Assembly (NCBI RefSeq): GCF_038396675.1
Contig: NC_088921.1
Span: 22,501 to 86,500, forward strand
Source: Hydra vulgaris
Lineage: Eukaryota; Cnidaria; Hydrozoa; Anthoathecata; Hydridae
Reading direction: 5' to 3'
DNA: 64,000 nucleotides
The notes beneath the pieces were generated by a model that worked only from the letters and a program-made list of their open reading frames with translations, did not search any database and was not told the DNA's origin. Position 1 is the stretch's first letter, and every line of letters begins with the position of its first letter. A program made the translations under genes and the position numbers. Of the stretch, positions 12,584 to 22,704 are shown piece by piece.

Positions 12584-14563
12584 ATGGTTTTGTTAAACTT
12601 AGACATTCATAATTTTCTCCAAAAAAACAATCTTAGTATTTCAAAACAAAATATTACTGAAGATATATTAAAATTTATTCAGCCAAAATTTGCTGATTTT
12701 AAAGACGTTGATTTTAGACATGCTGTTCAACGATTTGTTTACTTGTATAAAAAAAAGTGGAAATCTGCAAACTATACTGTGAAAAATTTTGAAAAGAAGT
12801 TTGTGAACTGGCTTAATGAATATTTAATTGTCAGAAAAAAAGACAGTGAACCAACTGCAAGTAGACGTGGTCGAAAACCAGTTGCATTTGATAATAGTTC
12901 TAATAAAACTAAAAATTGGCGTGTATCTTGTTTAATTGAATCTCATTCATCCAATGAATTATTTTTTGCTGCTAATAAAAAATTTAGAGATGAATCTGTT
13001 GTTATTGCTGCCAAGAATGTTTTAAATATATCAAATACAGATAAAGCAACTAAATATTCAGCAGACGAAGCACTGGCTTTAATAATTGATGCAAGTCTGA
13101 CAAAAGCTTCCTATCAATTGATTAGAAGCGGAGTCTTGGAGAAAGAATATAACATCTACCCCGCTTACAATGATGTCAGAGATGCAAAATTGAAATGTTA
13201 TCCTGCAAACATAACAGTGGAGGACTATTCAGCTTCAGTTCCTTTAAAAGATTTAATGACTCATACTTTGCAAAGAATCTGTGCAGTTCAGGAACCTGTG
13301 CTAAGGCACTTGATATTGAACGACAAAGCAATAAAAACAATGACACTAACGTGTAAGGCTGGTTTTGATGGTGCTACTGGCCAAAGCATTTATAAACAAG
13401 TTTTATCAGAACCCGACATTAACAGAGATTTAAAGCGTGAAGAATCATTATTTATTACTTGTCTTGTCGCATTGGATTTGACTGGATTTAACAACAGCAA
13501 CGAAAAGGTGCCTATTCGGAGAAATCAAAAGTCGTCCTCCACAGCCTATTGTAGACCCATAAGATTTGCATACAAAATGGAATCCAAGGAATCTGTGATT
13601 GAAGAAGATCAGTACATTAAAAGTGAGATAGAAAGCTTGGGTATAATTTTATTAGAGGTTTGCAGATCTTCTATTGAAGTGAATTGTATTATTGAACTTA
13701 CAATGATTGATGGGAAGGTTCAAACAATATTATCTGAAAAAAATAACTCATACCAATGCTGTTCAGTGTGTGGTGTCTCTCCAAAAAATATGAATAGTCT
13801 TGATATCCTTAATATAAATTATACTAACAGAGAGTTCAAATATGGTCTTTCCAGTCTTAATGCATGGATTCGATTTTTTGAGATGTTATTGCACATTGCA
13901 TATAAAAAAGAAACAAGAAAGTGGCAAGCAAGATCTAAAGAACACAAAGAAAAGGCATCTGTAGCTAAACAAAAGATTCAGACTAATTTTATGAACAAAA
14001 TGGGACTTGTTGTTGATTTCCCTAAAAGTGGTGGTTCTGGAACAAGTAATGATGGCAATACCTCAAGGCGTGCTTTTGCAGCATATGAACAAACAGCTGA
14101 AATTCTGGGTATTGACCAAAACCTTATATTCAGATTTTACATTATCTTGGTAATGCTCTCTTCAGGATATGAAATAGACTGCTTAAAGTTCAAGGATTAT
14201 TGTTTTGACACTTTTAGACTATATGTGTCCCTTTATCCATGGTATTACATGGCTCAATTAGTTCACAAAGTATTGATACATGGACATGACATAATTAAAA
14301 GCCTTACATTACCCATCGGACTTATGTCAGAGGAAGCTCAAGAGGCTAGAAATAAAGACTTTAAATCTTATCGCGAAAATTTCAGCCGAAAAACATCCAG
14401 AAAAGCAACAAATACTGATCTTATCAATAGACTCCTAGTTTCCAGTGATCCTGTTATTTCATCATTGCGTAAATCAACATCACACCAAACAAATCATAAA
14501 GCATTTCCTTCAGATGTTTTACAATTACTTAAACAATCTTCAAACGATATTATTGTTTTATAA
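12584..14563 (+). CDS. Transib transposase, RAG1-like (659 aa, intact)
   Basis: This uninterrupted frame encodes a DDE recombinase of the Transib/RAG1 family, which cuts at CACAGTG-type ends and inserts the element elsewhere. Features seen: first catalytic Asp D262 in a GFDGATG motif; second Asp D376 in MIDGKVQTIL; a zinc-binding pair C393/C396 (CSVCG, as RAG1 C727/C730); a SGTSNDGNTSRR block near 486; a His pair H561/H566 in HKVLIH (as RAG1 H937/H942); and the last acidic residue in MSEEAQEARNK, probably E583. The spacing of about 114 and 207 residues compares with 108 and 254 in RAG1. An AT-hook-like RRGRKP lies at 94-99, roughly where RAG1 has its GGRPR nonamer-binding motif. RAG1's N-terminal RING region is absent. 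The length is typical of Transib. The ATG at 12584 is the first in frame after an AT-rich leader. Absence of stops suggests recent activity. Confidence 0.93.
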   Translation: MVLLNLDIHNFLQKNNLSISKQNITEDILKFIQPKFADFKDVDFRHAVQRFVYLYKKKWKSANYTVKNFEKKFVNWLNEYLIVRKKDSEPTASRRGRKPVAFDNSSNKTKNWRVSCLIESHSSNELFFAANKKFRDESVVIAAKNVLNISNTDKATKYSADEALALIIDASLTKASYQLIRSGVLEKEYNIYPAYNDVRDAKLKCYPANITVEDYSASVPLKDLMTHTLQRICAVQEPVLRHLILNDKAIKTMTLTCKAGFDGATGQSIYKQVLSEPDINRDLKREESLFITCLVALDLTGFNNSNEKVPIRRNQKSSSTAYCRPIRFAYKMESKESVIEEDQYIKSEIESLGIILLEVCRSSIEVNCIIELTMIDGKVQTILSEKNNSYQCCSVCGVSPKNMNSLDILNINYTNREFKYGLSSLNAWIRFFEMLLHIAYKKETRKWQARSKEHKEKASVAKQKIQTNFMNKMGLVVDFPKSGGSGTSNDGNTSRRAFAAYEQTAEILGIDQNLIFRFYIILVMLSSGYEIDCLKFKDYCFDTFRLYVSLYPWYYMAQLVHKVLIHGHDIIKSLTLPIGLMSEEAQEARNKDFKSYRENFSRKTSRKATNTDLINRLLVSSDPVISSLRKSTSHQTNHKAFPSDVLQLLKQSSNDIIVL

Positions 14564-14716
14564 TTTTTTGATGTAATTTAAAATTGATAACGTTTTCTTG
14601 CACTATTTTTTGCTTTTATTATTCCTAAAACATTATTTACCTAAATACTCAATTTTTATTCAATATAGGTGGGTCAAAAATCCGATAAGATATTCAAATA
14701 TCAATTTACTACTTTG

Positions 14717-14910
14717 TAACTAAGGAAAGTATCCGGTAACTAAGCAATATAAGTATCCATAACAACTAAATTTAAAAAATTATCACTTTTGTAAGAAGTG
14801 TGATCTCATATTGGTACTCATGCCAAATTTAGTGAATATAGCACTTATAAAATATCTGCAGATAACAAAAGTAGGTTGTTGCTAAGCAAAATAAAGGTAT
14901 CCATAGCAAC
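14717..14910. repeat. Right subterminal inverted repeats
   Basis: GTATCCATAGCAACG at about 14896-14911 and AAGTATCCATAACAACT at about 14751-14768 are inverse counterparts of the left-hand GGTTACTATGGATACC motif. Confidence 0.6.
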
Positions 14911-15005
14911 GAAATAAAAAAATATTACCTTCATAAAAAGCGCAGACATCATATTAGTACTCATACTAATTTTAGTGAATATAGCTCTAATATTAAATTA
15001 GTTAT

Positions 15006-15043
15006 GAATTTTGTCCAGTAAAAGTGCATTCTGGCCCACTGTG
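15006..15043 (-). repeat. Transib right end, RSS-like
   Basis: Read inward on the minus strand: CACAGTG (15043-15037), a 22-bp spacer beginning GGCCAG, then ACAAAATTC (15014-15006). The spacer is 9 bp longer than on the left. Confidence 0.85.
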
Positions 15044-15934
15044 CAGCGATGTTTGATTATTGCGCGACGATGAGAGATAAATGCCAATAATGATAATATT
15101 AGTCTGATTTTTTTTATGATTTATTGCGAAGATGTGATCAACTTCATAAAGAATAATAATGTTTTGAAACAAATGTTTCCGAATAAAAAACGCGTTTCCG
15201 CCAAACGGTTGACCCTGCTCATGTTTGTAAGCCTGGTGGTAAAATGAAGAATGGGTATTTTTATAGATATTTTTTATTATAAAATTTTGAAGAAGAATAT
15301 CTTTAAAATATTTAATGTTATTTGAAGCATGTCTCATCGAGTCCAAATTGATGTCTCCGACTATGTATACTTGCTTTGGTTCTTTGTTGACTTTAGTTAA
15401 AAATGTATTTAAAAGAGTTTTAAACACTTTTAAATTGCCAGTTGGTTTCCTATAAGTAGAATTAATTATAATATTTTTTGTGGTTTTATTAACAATTTCA
15501 TTGCGTAATGACTCACAATCTGTTTCATTAACGCATAGGTCATAACGTGGGGCAAAGTTAATTGAATTGCGAACAAAGATACTTTCGCCTCCGCCACAAT
15601 ATTTTTTCCGCGGTTGATGAATTGACGTGTAATTAATTAATTCAAAATGTAAATTTTGTTCATCGTATTTGCACCACGTTTCTGTTATGCAAATAATGCT
15701 AAACTTGTGTTTTATTTCATCCAATAAAAATTTTAAGTTTTCAAATTTTTTATTTAGACTTCTGATGTTAATGTTTAATATTGAAAATGCTTCTTTATTT
15801 TTTTTTAAATATTGTGCAGATTCCCAAACCGTGTAGTATTTACTTTCAAGACTAAATTTGTCGAAACAATTTGTATCAGTATCATTATCACTAAGATTAT
15901 CAAAAGAAAATTTAAATTCATGGCGTTCCTCCAT
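15044..15934 (-). pseudogene. LINE ORF2 endonuclease fragment, apparently chimeric
   Basis: The 5' part encodes an apurinic-type endonuclease of a non-LTR retrotransposon: INIRSLNKKF, then CITETW, then IHQPRKKYCGGGESIF, then VGDINLDS. From about 15245 downward the frame changes character to GQPFGGNAFFIRKHLF and IIIIGIYLSSSRNNQTS, which looks like the middle of a different LINE endonuclease. The reading frame then runs into the Transib end and stops within it. No reverse transcriptase follows. It starts about 55 bp after the ORF1 stop, as in two-ORF LINEs. It is truncated and non-functional. Confidence 0.7.
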
Positions 15935-15989
15935 TTAAGATATAAATAAAGATAAATTAATAATTAGAAAAAATTAAAAAAAAAATTAC

Positions 15990-16803
15990 TTATTTAGCCT
16001 TCAGATTAAACTCTTTTACTATTAGCTTGTCGTACTCTATAACGGCATATTTTCCAGCATTACGCAAAATCTTCATTTTTTGTCTTAATTCACGCCTTAT
16101 TTTGCTTGTTTCGTATGAAAAATCTTCATCGATAAAAATGCCTGTTCCTTTAAGCATCTTTGCGTGTTTCAAAATGTTCTCTTTGTCTTTATAATTCAGC
16201 AATTTAATTATGATAGTTCTTGGTTTATTCTTTACATTCTCTGTGATAGTACGTCTTTCGATACGGTGCGCTCTTTCAATAACTATGTTACTTATTTTTA
16301 ACTGTTCGTTTAAATTACGTTGGATTTTTTTTTCAGCTTGTTCCCATGTTTCTTTTTTATTTTCTTGTACACCGTCTATTCTAATATTGTTTCTTATATT
16401 TCCATTTTCTAACTTTCTCATACTTGCTTTTAGTCCATCGCTTAATTTATTTGCTTCGTTCTGCATCGATTTTAAAAGTACTTTCTGGTTTAAAACTGTT
16501 GAAATTTCTGTATTTATTAACTTTTTAAGTTCCTTTTCAAGATTTATAACTTTTTCATTAATTAAAGTATCTTGTGTAAACTCGATACTTTTTTCTAAAT
16601 CTTTAACGTGTTGCTGTATTTCTTGGTGCTTTTTTTCGACAAACGAAATACGGTTTGTTATATTTTCAATTAAAAGTAAAATCTTGCTTTATTTTCAATT
16701 AAAAGTAAAATCTGCATTTCCTGAAATAATTTTTATGAGCAAACTTTCTTGCAATTTAAATTTCTTCTCCATTATATTTTCAATTTCTTTTTTGCTTGCC
16801 ATT
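15990..16803 (-). pseudogene. LINE ORF1 protein (coiled coil plus RRM-like)
   Basis: The N-terminus starts MASKKEIENIMEKKF at 16803, followed by a stop and a shifted frame. The cause is a tandem duplication of a segment containing TTTTCAATTAAAAG at about 16668-16715. The downstream part has a heptad-rich stretch, then a domain beginning NNIRIDGVQENKKETWEQ with RAHRIE, PRTIIIKLLNYKDKE and GIFIDEDFS motifs. These match the nucleic-acid-binding ORF1 (transposase_22-like) of non-LTR elements. It would act with ORF2 in the retrotransposition particle. The long plus-strand ORF over it is an antisense shadow. Confidence 0.8.
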
Positions 16804-16933
16804 AGTAAAAATAATTTTTTAAAATAAAAATATTCAATGTTTTTTCTTTCAAAAACTTAAAAATACTTTTTTTTTTTAACTCTTACATTGCAAAAACACG
16901 TCTGTTCATGAAGAAAGCATGCAGCAAAAAAAA

Positions 16934-17196
16934 ATTTTGTTGTAAACGATATCCATTGTTGTAAACGATATCCATTTTGTTGAAAACGATATCCATTTTG
17001 TTGTAAACGATATCCATTTTGTTGTAATAAACGATAAACGATGTTGTGATTTAATAAACGATTTAATAAACGATGTAATAAACGGATAAACGATATCCAT
17101 TTTGTTGTAAACGATATCCATTGTTGTAAACGATATCCATTGTTGTAAATGATTTACATTGTTGTAAATGATATCCATTGTTGTAAACGATATCCA
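16934..17196 (-). repeat. Minisatellite, ~19-21 bp unit
   Basis: About nine units of GGATATCGTTTACAACAAT (some with an extra AA) read on the minus strand, interrupted at about 17030-17090 by shorter AATAAACGA-type units. The first unit is in frame with the adjacent pseudogene and encodes its conserved GYRLQQW residues, so the array grew out of coding sequence. Confidence 0.9.
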
Positions 17197-17772
17197 AGCA
17201 GTTCTGCCTTCTTCTTCGTTAGCCCCAGATCCCTCACTAAATAGTTCAATTCAGCTTGGCCAATAAGATGAGGTATCTTTTCATCATCTATTGGATCATA
17301 TGCATCGCTCTGCTGCTCCGTGTGACTTTCCTCATCATCATCATCCCTTTTCGCAATCAAGGCATACTGGAGGATTAGGAACTGGATTTTGTTCATCGTT
17401 TGGAACAGGTTTCAAACCAGAGTCACAATTTGGATAATGAATTGCTGATTTATTTTTCTTGGAGTATCCAGCAATATTTGTCATGCAGAAGTAGCAGTCC
17501 GAATGATGATCTCTTGGCTCTCGCCATACCATTAATACCGCAAACGGCATTTCTTTTGCCGTTTAGCCGCTAGGTGAGCCCCACATAAAAACACTGAAGC
17601 AAATATGTGGCGCCCAGGTTCTGCTTTAATCACATACTTTAACGCCGAAGTAGTGATGATAGGCAACCTTCATTTTTCTTGTAAGTTGTTTCTGCTGATC
17701 TCGGGTAGTAAAACGTCCACAGATATAACAGAAATAGTCTGGATGATTCAAGCCCCTTTTAACTTTCTTCAT
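17176..17772 (-). pseudogene. Repetitive cysteine-rich protein family, 5' part
   Basis: Blocks on the minus strand match a protein family I recognise as repetitive in animal genomes: GLNHPDYFCYICGRF near the start, RTWAPHIC, MPFAVLMVWREPRDH, SDCYFC, then after a frame change PHLIGQAELNYLVRDLGL and AELLGYRLQQW. Cys pairs (CYIC, CYFC) suggest zinc binding. Two in-frame stops (near 17635 and 17567) and a frameshift in the GAT repeat at about 17340 break it. Everything after GYRLQQW is replaced by the minisatellite. The function of the family is unknown to me; transposon origin is likely. Confidence 0.65.
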
Positions 17773-18053
17773 ATTGTTTTGAAAATACTACACGATCAGT
17801 CAAAAATAATAAAAACATAACATTTAAAGGTAAACTACACAGCACAACAATCGTACAACAATATTAGGCAATATAAAAGCTAGCTACAACATGCCTTATT
17901 ATCCAAAATGTAAAAGTAAAAAAAATGTGAAAACACAAACTCTATGTACATTATCTTTATAACTTTATTTATCCTTCAATATAATAAAAGTTTTCCAATT
18001 CAAGAAAAAAAATAAAAGCGAAATATTTAAATTGTCTATGGATATCAAAAGAA

Positions 18054-19715
18054 ATGAGAAAATCCTCAAAACAAAAACAAAAACTATACGTAAAATACTT
18101 AAAAAATAGAAGCGAAGCGAACCTATCCCTCTACAAGCAATACAAAAACCTATTTGAAAAAATAAAAAAAAACATAAAATTTTATATTATTCTAATCAAG
18201 TACAAAAATTCAAAGGAAATAATTGGTAAAAGTAAATCTAATTTTAACAAAATGTCTTCTAGAATAACAATTAATAAAAGTGAATCAAACAACAAGCGAG
18301 ATATTTTCAATGAATTTAACAACTGCTTTGCCAACATTGGTGCTGATCTTGCATCATAAATTCAATGCCCAAATAATACATTTAAAAGTTACTTAACAGG
18401 CTTACACTGCTCTTTAAATTTCAATGAAACAAATCAAGACGAACTTGAAATAACTATTAAATCACTTAAAATTAAGACCCCAGGAATCAATGATATCTCT
18501 AGCAAAGTAGTGTCAGATGTTTTTGAGGAGATACGCAATCCAATTTACCAAGTATTTAATTCATCAGTTACAACAGGTATTGTATCTGATAAACTAAAAA
18601 TCTCTAAAATTATACCAATCTATAAATCAGGAGAAACCAATTCTTTAAACAATTATAGATCAATCTCAATCCTTTCGGTATTCTCAAAACTTTTAGAACC
18701 AACAATCTATAATAAATTAAATGAATATTTAAGAACTAACAAAATTATCAATAAAGGTCAATATGGTTTTCAAAAGCTACACTCAACTGAGCATGCAATC
18801 CTTGACCTCTCAAATAGGATAAGTAGATCATTTAAAAAAAAAATTCACAATAGGGATCTTTATTTATTTGTCGAAGGCATTTGACACCGTCAACCATGAG
18901 ATTTTACTAACAAAAATGAAAAACTATAGTATAAAAAATCAAGCTTTAAATTGGTTTAAAAGCTACCTTAATAACAGACAACAGTGTGTTATTATAGATA
19001 GAAAAAGTACCTCAAATCTACTTAAAACAAAATGTGGTGTTCCATTCTTGCTCCTCTTTTGTTTCTTATTTATACAAACGATGTTCCAAACGCCTCTTTA
19101 TATTTTTAAAACTATAATGTTTGCCGACGATACAAACTTATTTTACTCGTCAAAGACAATTAAAGACCTCTTTGAAAAAACTAATACTGAACTAAAAAAA
19201 TTTAATATATTGTTTAAATCAAACAAACTGTCACACAATATAGAAAAAACTTCGTATATACTATTCCATTCTAATCAACAAATTAAAAAAATACCCCTGA
19301 ACCTACCAACATATAATATAGAAAATATAACCATCAAAAGAGCTCTGAATACAAAGTTTTTAGGAGTTCTAAATGATAAATACATCTCCTGGAAACTCCA
19401 CATAGACTACATAAACACAAAAATATCAAAGAACATAGGTTTACTTTACAAGGCACGACCATTTTTGTCACAAAAAAGTCTAAAACTTGTCCGAAAAGTC
19501 TATACTTTCCATTCATACATAGTTATCTCTTGTATGCCAATATAGCATTGGGCAGTACCCACAAATCTAAATTAAAACCACTTTACTTACGTCAAAAACA
19601 CGCTTTAAGACTAGTGTACAACAACACAAAAACAAACGAATCACTATTAAACTTAAACAACGAACACTCTCTGAAAAAAGCTAAAAACTACAATAATCAA
19701 ATTAAACAACTATAA
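18054..19715 (+). pseudogene. LINE reverse transcriptase (CR1/Jockey group), broken
   Basis: In order: a pre-RT linker (KQKLYVKYLKNRSEAN), IIPIYKSGETNSLNNYRSIS, GQYGFQKLHSTEHAI, a frame change, SKAFDTVNHEILL, a damaged CGVPQGS-type loop (only CGVP remains), MFADDTNLF with the catalytic Asp pair intact, a thumb region (FLGVLNDKYISWKLHIDYI), and a C-terminal tail in another frame. At least four frames are used. No endonuclease is attached upstream, so it is 5'-truncated. Non-coding sequence to about 20335 ending in AATAATAATAATAAAAATAA may be the 3' untranslated region and tail. Confidence 0.85.
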
Positions 19716-20335
19716 GGAATTTTTTTAAATTTGAATAAAAAAATAAATGAATGTAACTTAACTTTTAATACAAATCGATTAAAAAAGCAATATTAACAAC
19801 AAGTATATATGTAGCACATATATATATATACCAAGTATGCAACTTATTTTTTTTTTGTGTATTACACGTCTCTGAAAAAGGTACTCGATGACAAGACTGA
19901 CTTAAGTCTTCTGCGAGCTTCCTATAACTACAAATAAGTAATTCTTCTTATCAATCTTACACAAATTTCGTTTTTATCATATTTATACACTAACGTTATT
20001 TTGAAATGTGGTAAATAAACTTATAGCGAAACATCTAAACACTCCTCCGAAAAATTTATTTTTATTTATTGTGTTTTTTATTTTAATTGGAATAATATAG
20101 AGATTTCTTTCTCGGATAATTTTTACGTACACGTTATTATATTGTTGTAATTGATATTTATTTTAATCATTTCTCGGAGTTGTATGCAACTATATATTTA
20201 TTTACTTTGTATATTTGAACTTTATATTTATGATTTATATTTGTATATCTTTACCGTCAATCTGTGATTGGTTACTTGTAAATACTTTGCAGTTGTAAAG
20301 CAAACATGTATAATAATAATAATAAAAATAAAGTG
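19716..20335 (+). other. Probable LINE 3' untranslated region
   Basis: AT-rich sequence ending in a short (AAT)n tract at about 20310-20333, as is common at LINE 3' ends. No ORF of interest. Confidence 0.4.
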
Positions 20336-20939
20336 ATATAACTGAAAAACCTGACGTGATACAAATATTCTGATTACACCACTGTAATCAGCATGTCAGA
20401 ATTAGTCAGACTGACAGGTTTATTAACAGGTAGCAGACCAAACATTTTTTGTTGTTCCCTAGTGTAATCTGAAAACAATATATTTTCATCAATTATATCA
20501 AAAAATAATTTTTCAGTCAATCTTTTTTTTTTAAACTAAAATACTTATGTTACAATTTATGATTATAAGATTTAAATTCCATACAAAAACGTTTCTTAAG
20601 TGATTTAAAAAAATCGTTAACATTTTTATCTGCATCAGAGAGTTTATAACACCAGTTTTCTGTATTCTTTTGTCTTCTTGAAAATTACTAATAGAAAAAA
20701 ATAGTATTATCAATTACTACAAATATCAGTAATAATCTGTAAGCGCAAAATACTCTTTTGAATGCAAATTTACCACATCAATATAGTGATTTAGTATCAT
20801 TTTTCAAATCGAAAGTTTCTTGCATGTCAATTATGACATGAATAAAATAGTAAAAATTTTTATTGTTTACTTAAGTAAAAAAATTTAGATTGCTAAAAAC
20901 TACCTGTAAATCTACTTAAAATTACTTTAAATTTTTTTG

Positions 20940-22327
20940 TTTGTTTGGTTTATTCATGGTCAACAAAATAAACAAGTTGTTGACAAAGAGCGGCACACAA
21001 GGCCTCTCTATTATGAAAATACAGTTTTTTGATTTCAGCTAAAGTGAAAATGCCAGAGCAGAGAAAGTTCGTATTTGAAATTGTTCAAGTTCTTTGCGTC
21101 CATCGCATTTTGGGTTAAAGAATTCCATGATTTTACAACACGGTTGGTGAGGAAGTTGTTTCTTCCAGCGCAGTTTTGAACAAGTTGTACTTTTAGTTGT
21201 TTAATGTGTCCAAATGGCCGAAGGCTGTACTTATGGACTTTGTGTTTAGTTGAAGTTATGGGATCTGAAAGTTAACTTTGTCGATTTTGCTCATGATTTT
21301 ATATTTCTCGATAAGGTCTCTCCTAACTCGTCGTTCAGTCAGTGTTGTCAGGTGAAGGCTTTATAGTCTCTGAGTATACGGAAGATGTTTAAAGGTGGCC
21401 GTATGTAATGTGGCTTGCTCTAGTTTGGCTATGTCATGAAAAAGCTAAGCTCTCGTTTAGAAGACGTGCATGATAGCTGGTGCAGTTGGTCTACCAAGTT
21501 ATTTATTGTATAAATTGCAGTCAATTTTTGTTGTTGCTGCGCCCAGTGTGCGTGACTTTGCACTTGTCAACATTAAACGATATGAGCCATGTTTGCAACA
21601 ATTTCACTACTTCGTTGATGTCGGCTTGGAGTGTTATGATGTCATAGTTCGATTCGATAACTTCAATTATTTTACAGTTATGTAGGAAAAGGAGTCGTCC
21701 AAGAACAGATCCTTGTGGCAAACCGCTAGATACTGTTTCCAATCGGATTTATTGTTACCAACGGTTACGCATTGTAGGCGGTCGGTTGGCCAGCTCTTGA
21801 TCTATTTATTTTATTATTATTTAGCAAGTTGTCGGACACTCCGTAGGATTTCAGCTTATGCAGCAGACGACAGTGCAGAACTTTATCGAGTATTTTAGCA
21901 AAGTCTGTGAATAAAACATTGGTTGGGTAACCTTTGCGAACAGCTTCAGTCAGGATGTCGCAAGTTTCGAGTAGGCTTGTGACGTAACCTTCTCCCTTTC
22001 AGAACCCGTGTTGAGCAGAGCTGATGAGTTTATTTTTGTTCAAGTAGTCAGTAATGTGTCTGTGTACAAGGCTTTCCATTACCTTGCGAGGAACAGAAGT
22101 GCGTGAGATAGGTCGATAGTTTGAGGAGTTGTGGCAATTAAATTACTTAAAATATACATTTAATTAAATATTTAAGTAATTAACTATTTTAATTTAAAAT
22201 TTCAAGATTTTTCTTTTGAATTTTTTCTTTTGCTTTAATGCTAATCCATAAATTAAAGAAAGCACAAATAAGATTTATATTTAATATAATTTGTTTGTCA
22301 ATACATGATATTTTTGTTAAAAGTTAG
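20940..22327 (-). mobile_element. LINE fragment (RT C-terminal half), copy 1
   Basis: The minus strand encodes SSNYRPISRTSVPRKVME, then the loop SSGLPQGSVLG (motif of the RT palm), then the C-terminal RNNFLTNRVVKSWNSLTQ. Stops and indels are frequent. The 3' end has AATAAA-like ATGAATAAAC and an A-rich tail near 20935. About 190 bp of non-coding sequence upstream of the RT (22135-22327) is shared with copy 2 at 39165 onward, and homology stops at the same place in both. Confidence 0.8.
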
Positions 22328-22339
22328 ATATCTATGTTG

Positions 22340-22704
22340 CAGAGGTCCAGGTTTCCGAAAACTCCAAAATGGTCTTACAAAGCAATTTAGAATTCATCAG
22401 TATTTTTAGAAGTAGTGTAGGCATTTCTTTCATTTATTTTAACTTGATTGTTTTTTCTATAAAAAGAAAAAATGGAAATCTTTCTTCCCCTCAATTAACT
22501 TTTTTCATGAAAAAAAAATTTGATTTAATTGATTTATTATTAAATAAAACTAGATTTTAAGAAACATACCAGAAAAAACAAAAAAAAAATACCAAAGACT
22601 TTAAAATAAACCAGATTTAAACCAGATTTTCTAAAACAAACTAAAACAAAAGTTCCAAGCCAAACGATAAAAAAACAAACCAGATTTGAGAAATCTGGCT
22701 TTAA
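22340..22704. other. Possible MITE remnant
   Basis: The right side reads CACCAGATGGCAACCCTGC and the left side TGCAGAGGTCCAGG. These are weakly inverse, and CCAGATTT occurs repeatedly between them. It interrupts the 3' end of the minus-strand gene relic next to it. Too degenerate for a firm call. Confidence 0.25.

Larger units (their letters stand above)
11683..15043 (+). mobile_element. Transib element (RAG1-family DNA transposon), 3361 bp
   Basis: The boundaries are set by inverted ends that both read inward CACAGTGGGCCAG and later share TGGACAAAAT. Inside lies one intact transposase. Subterminal inverted motifs related to GTTGCTATGGATACC occur at 12210-12250 and 12358-12404 on the left and 14717-14768 and 14874-14910 on the right, which supports the whole span as one element. 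No second ORF (for example a RAG2-like kelch protein) is present on either side of the transposase. The flanks CTTTG and CAGCG do not form the 5-bp duplication expected of Transib, so the insertion site may have been rearranged. The left flank is a BED-finger relic and the right flank a LINE endonuclease. Confidence 0.88.

Noticed and set aside
11712..15005. A RAG2-like or second gene inside the Transib element
   Set aside because: No kelch repeats or ORF of meaningful length were seen besides the transposase.
16210..16827. 205-codon plus-strand ORF
   Set aside because: It is antisense to the LINE ORF1 relic, which has recognisable motifs on the minus strand.
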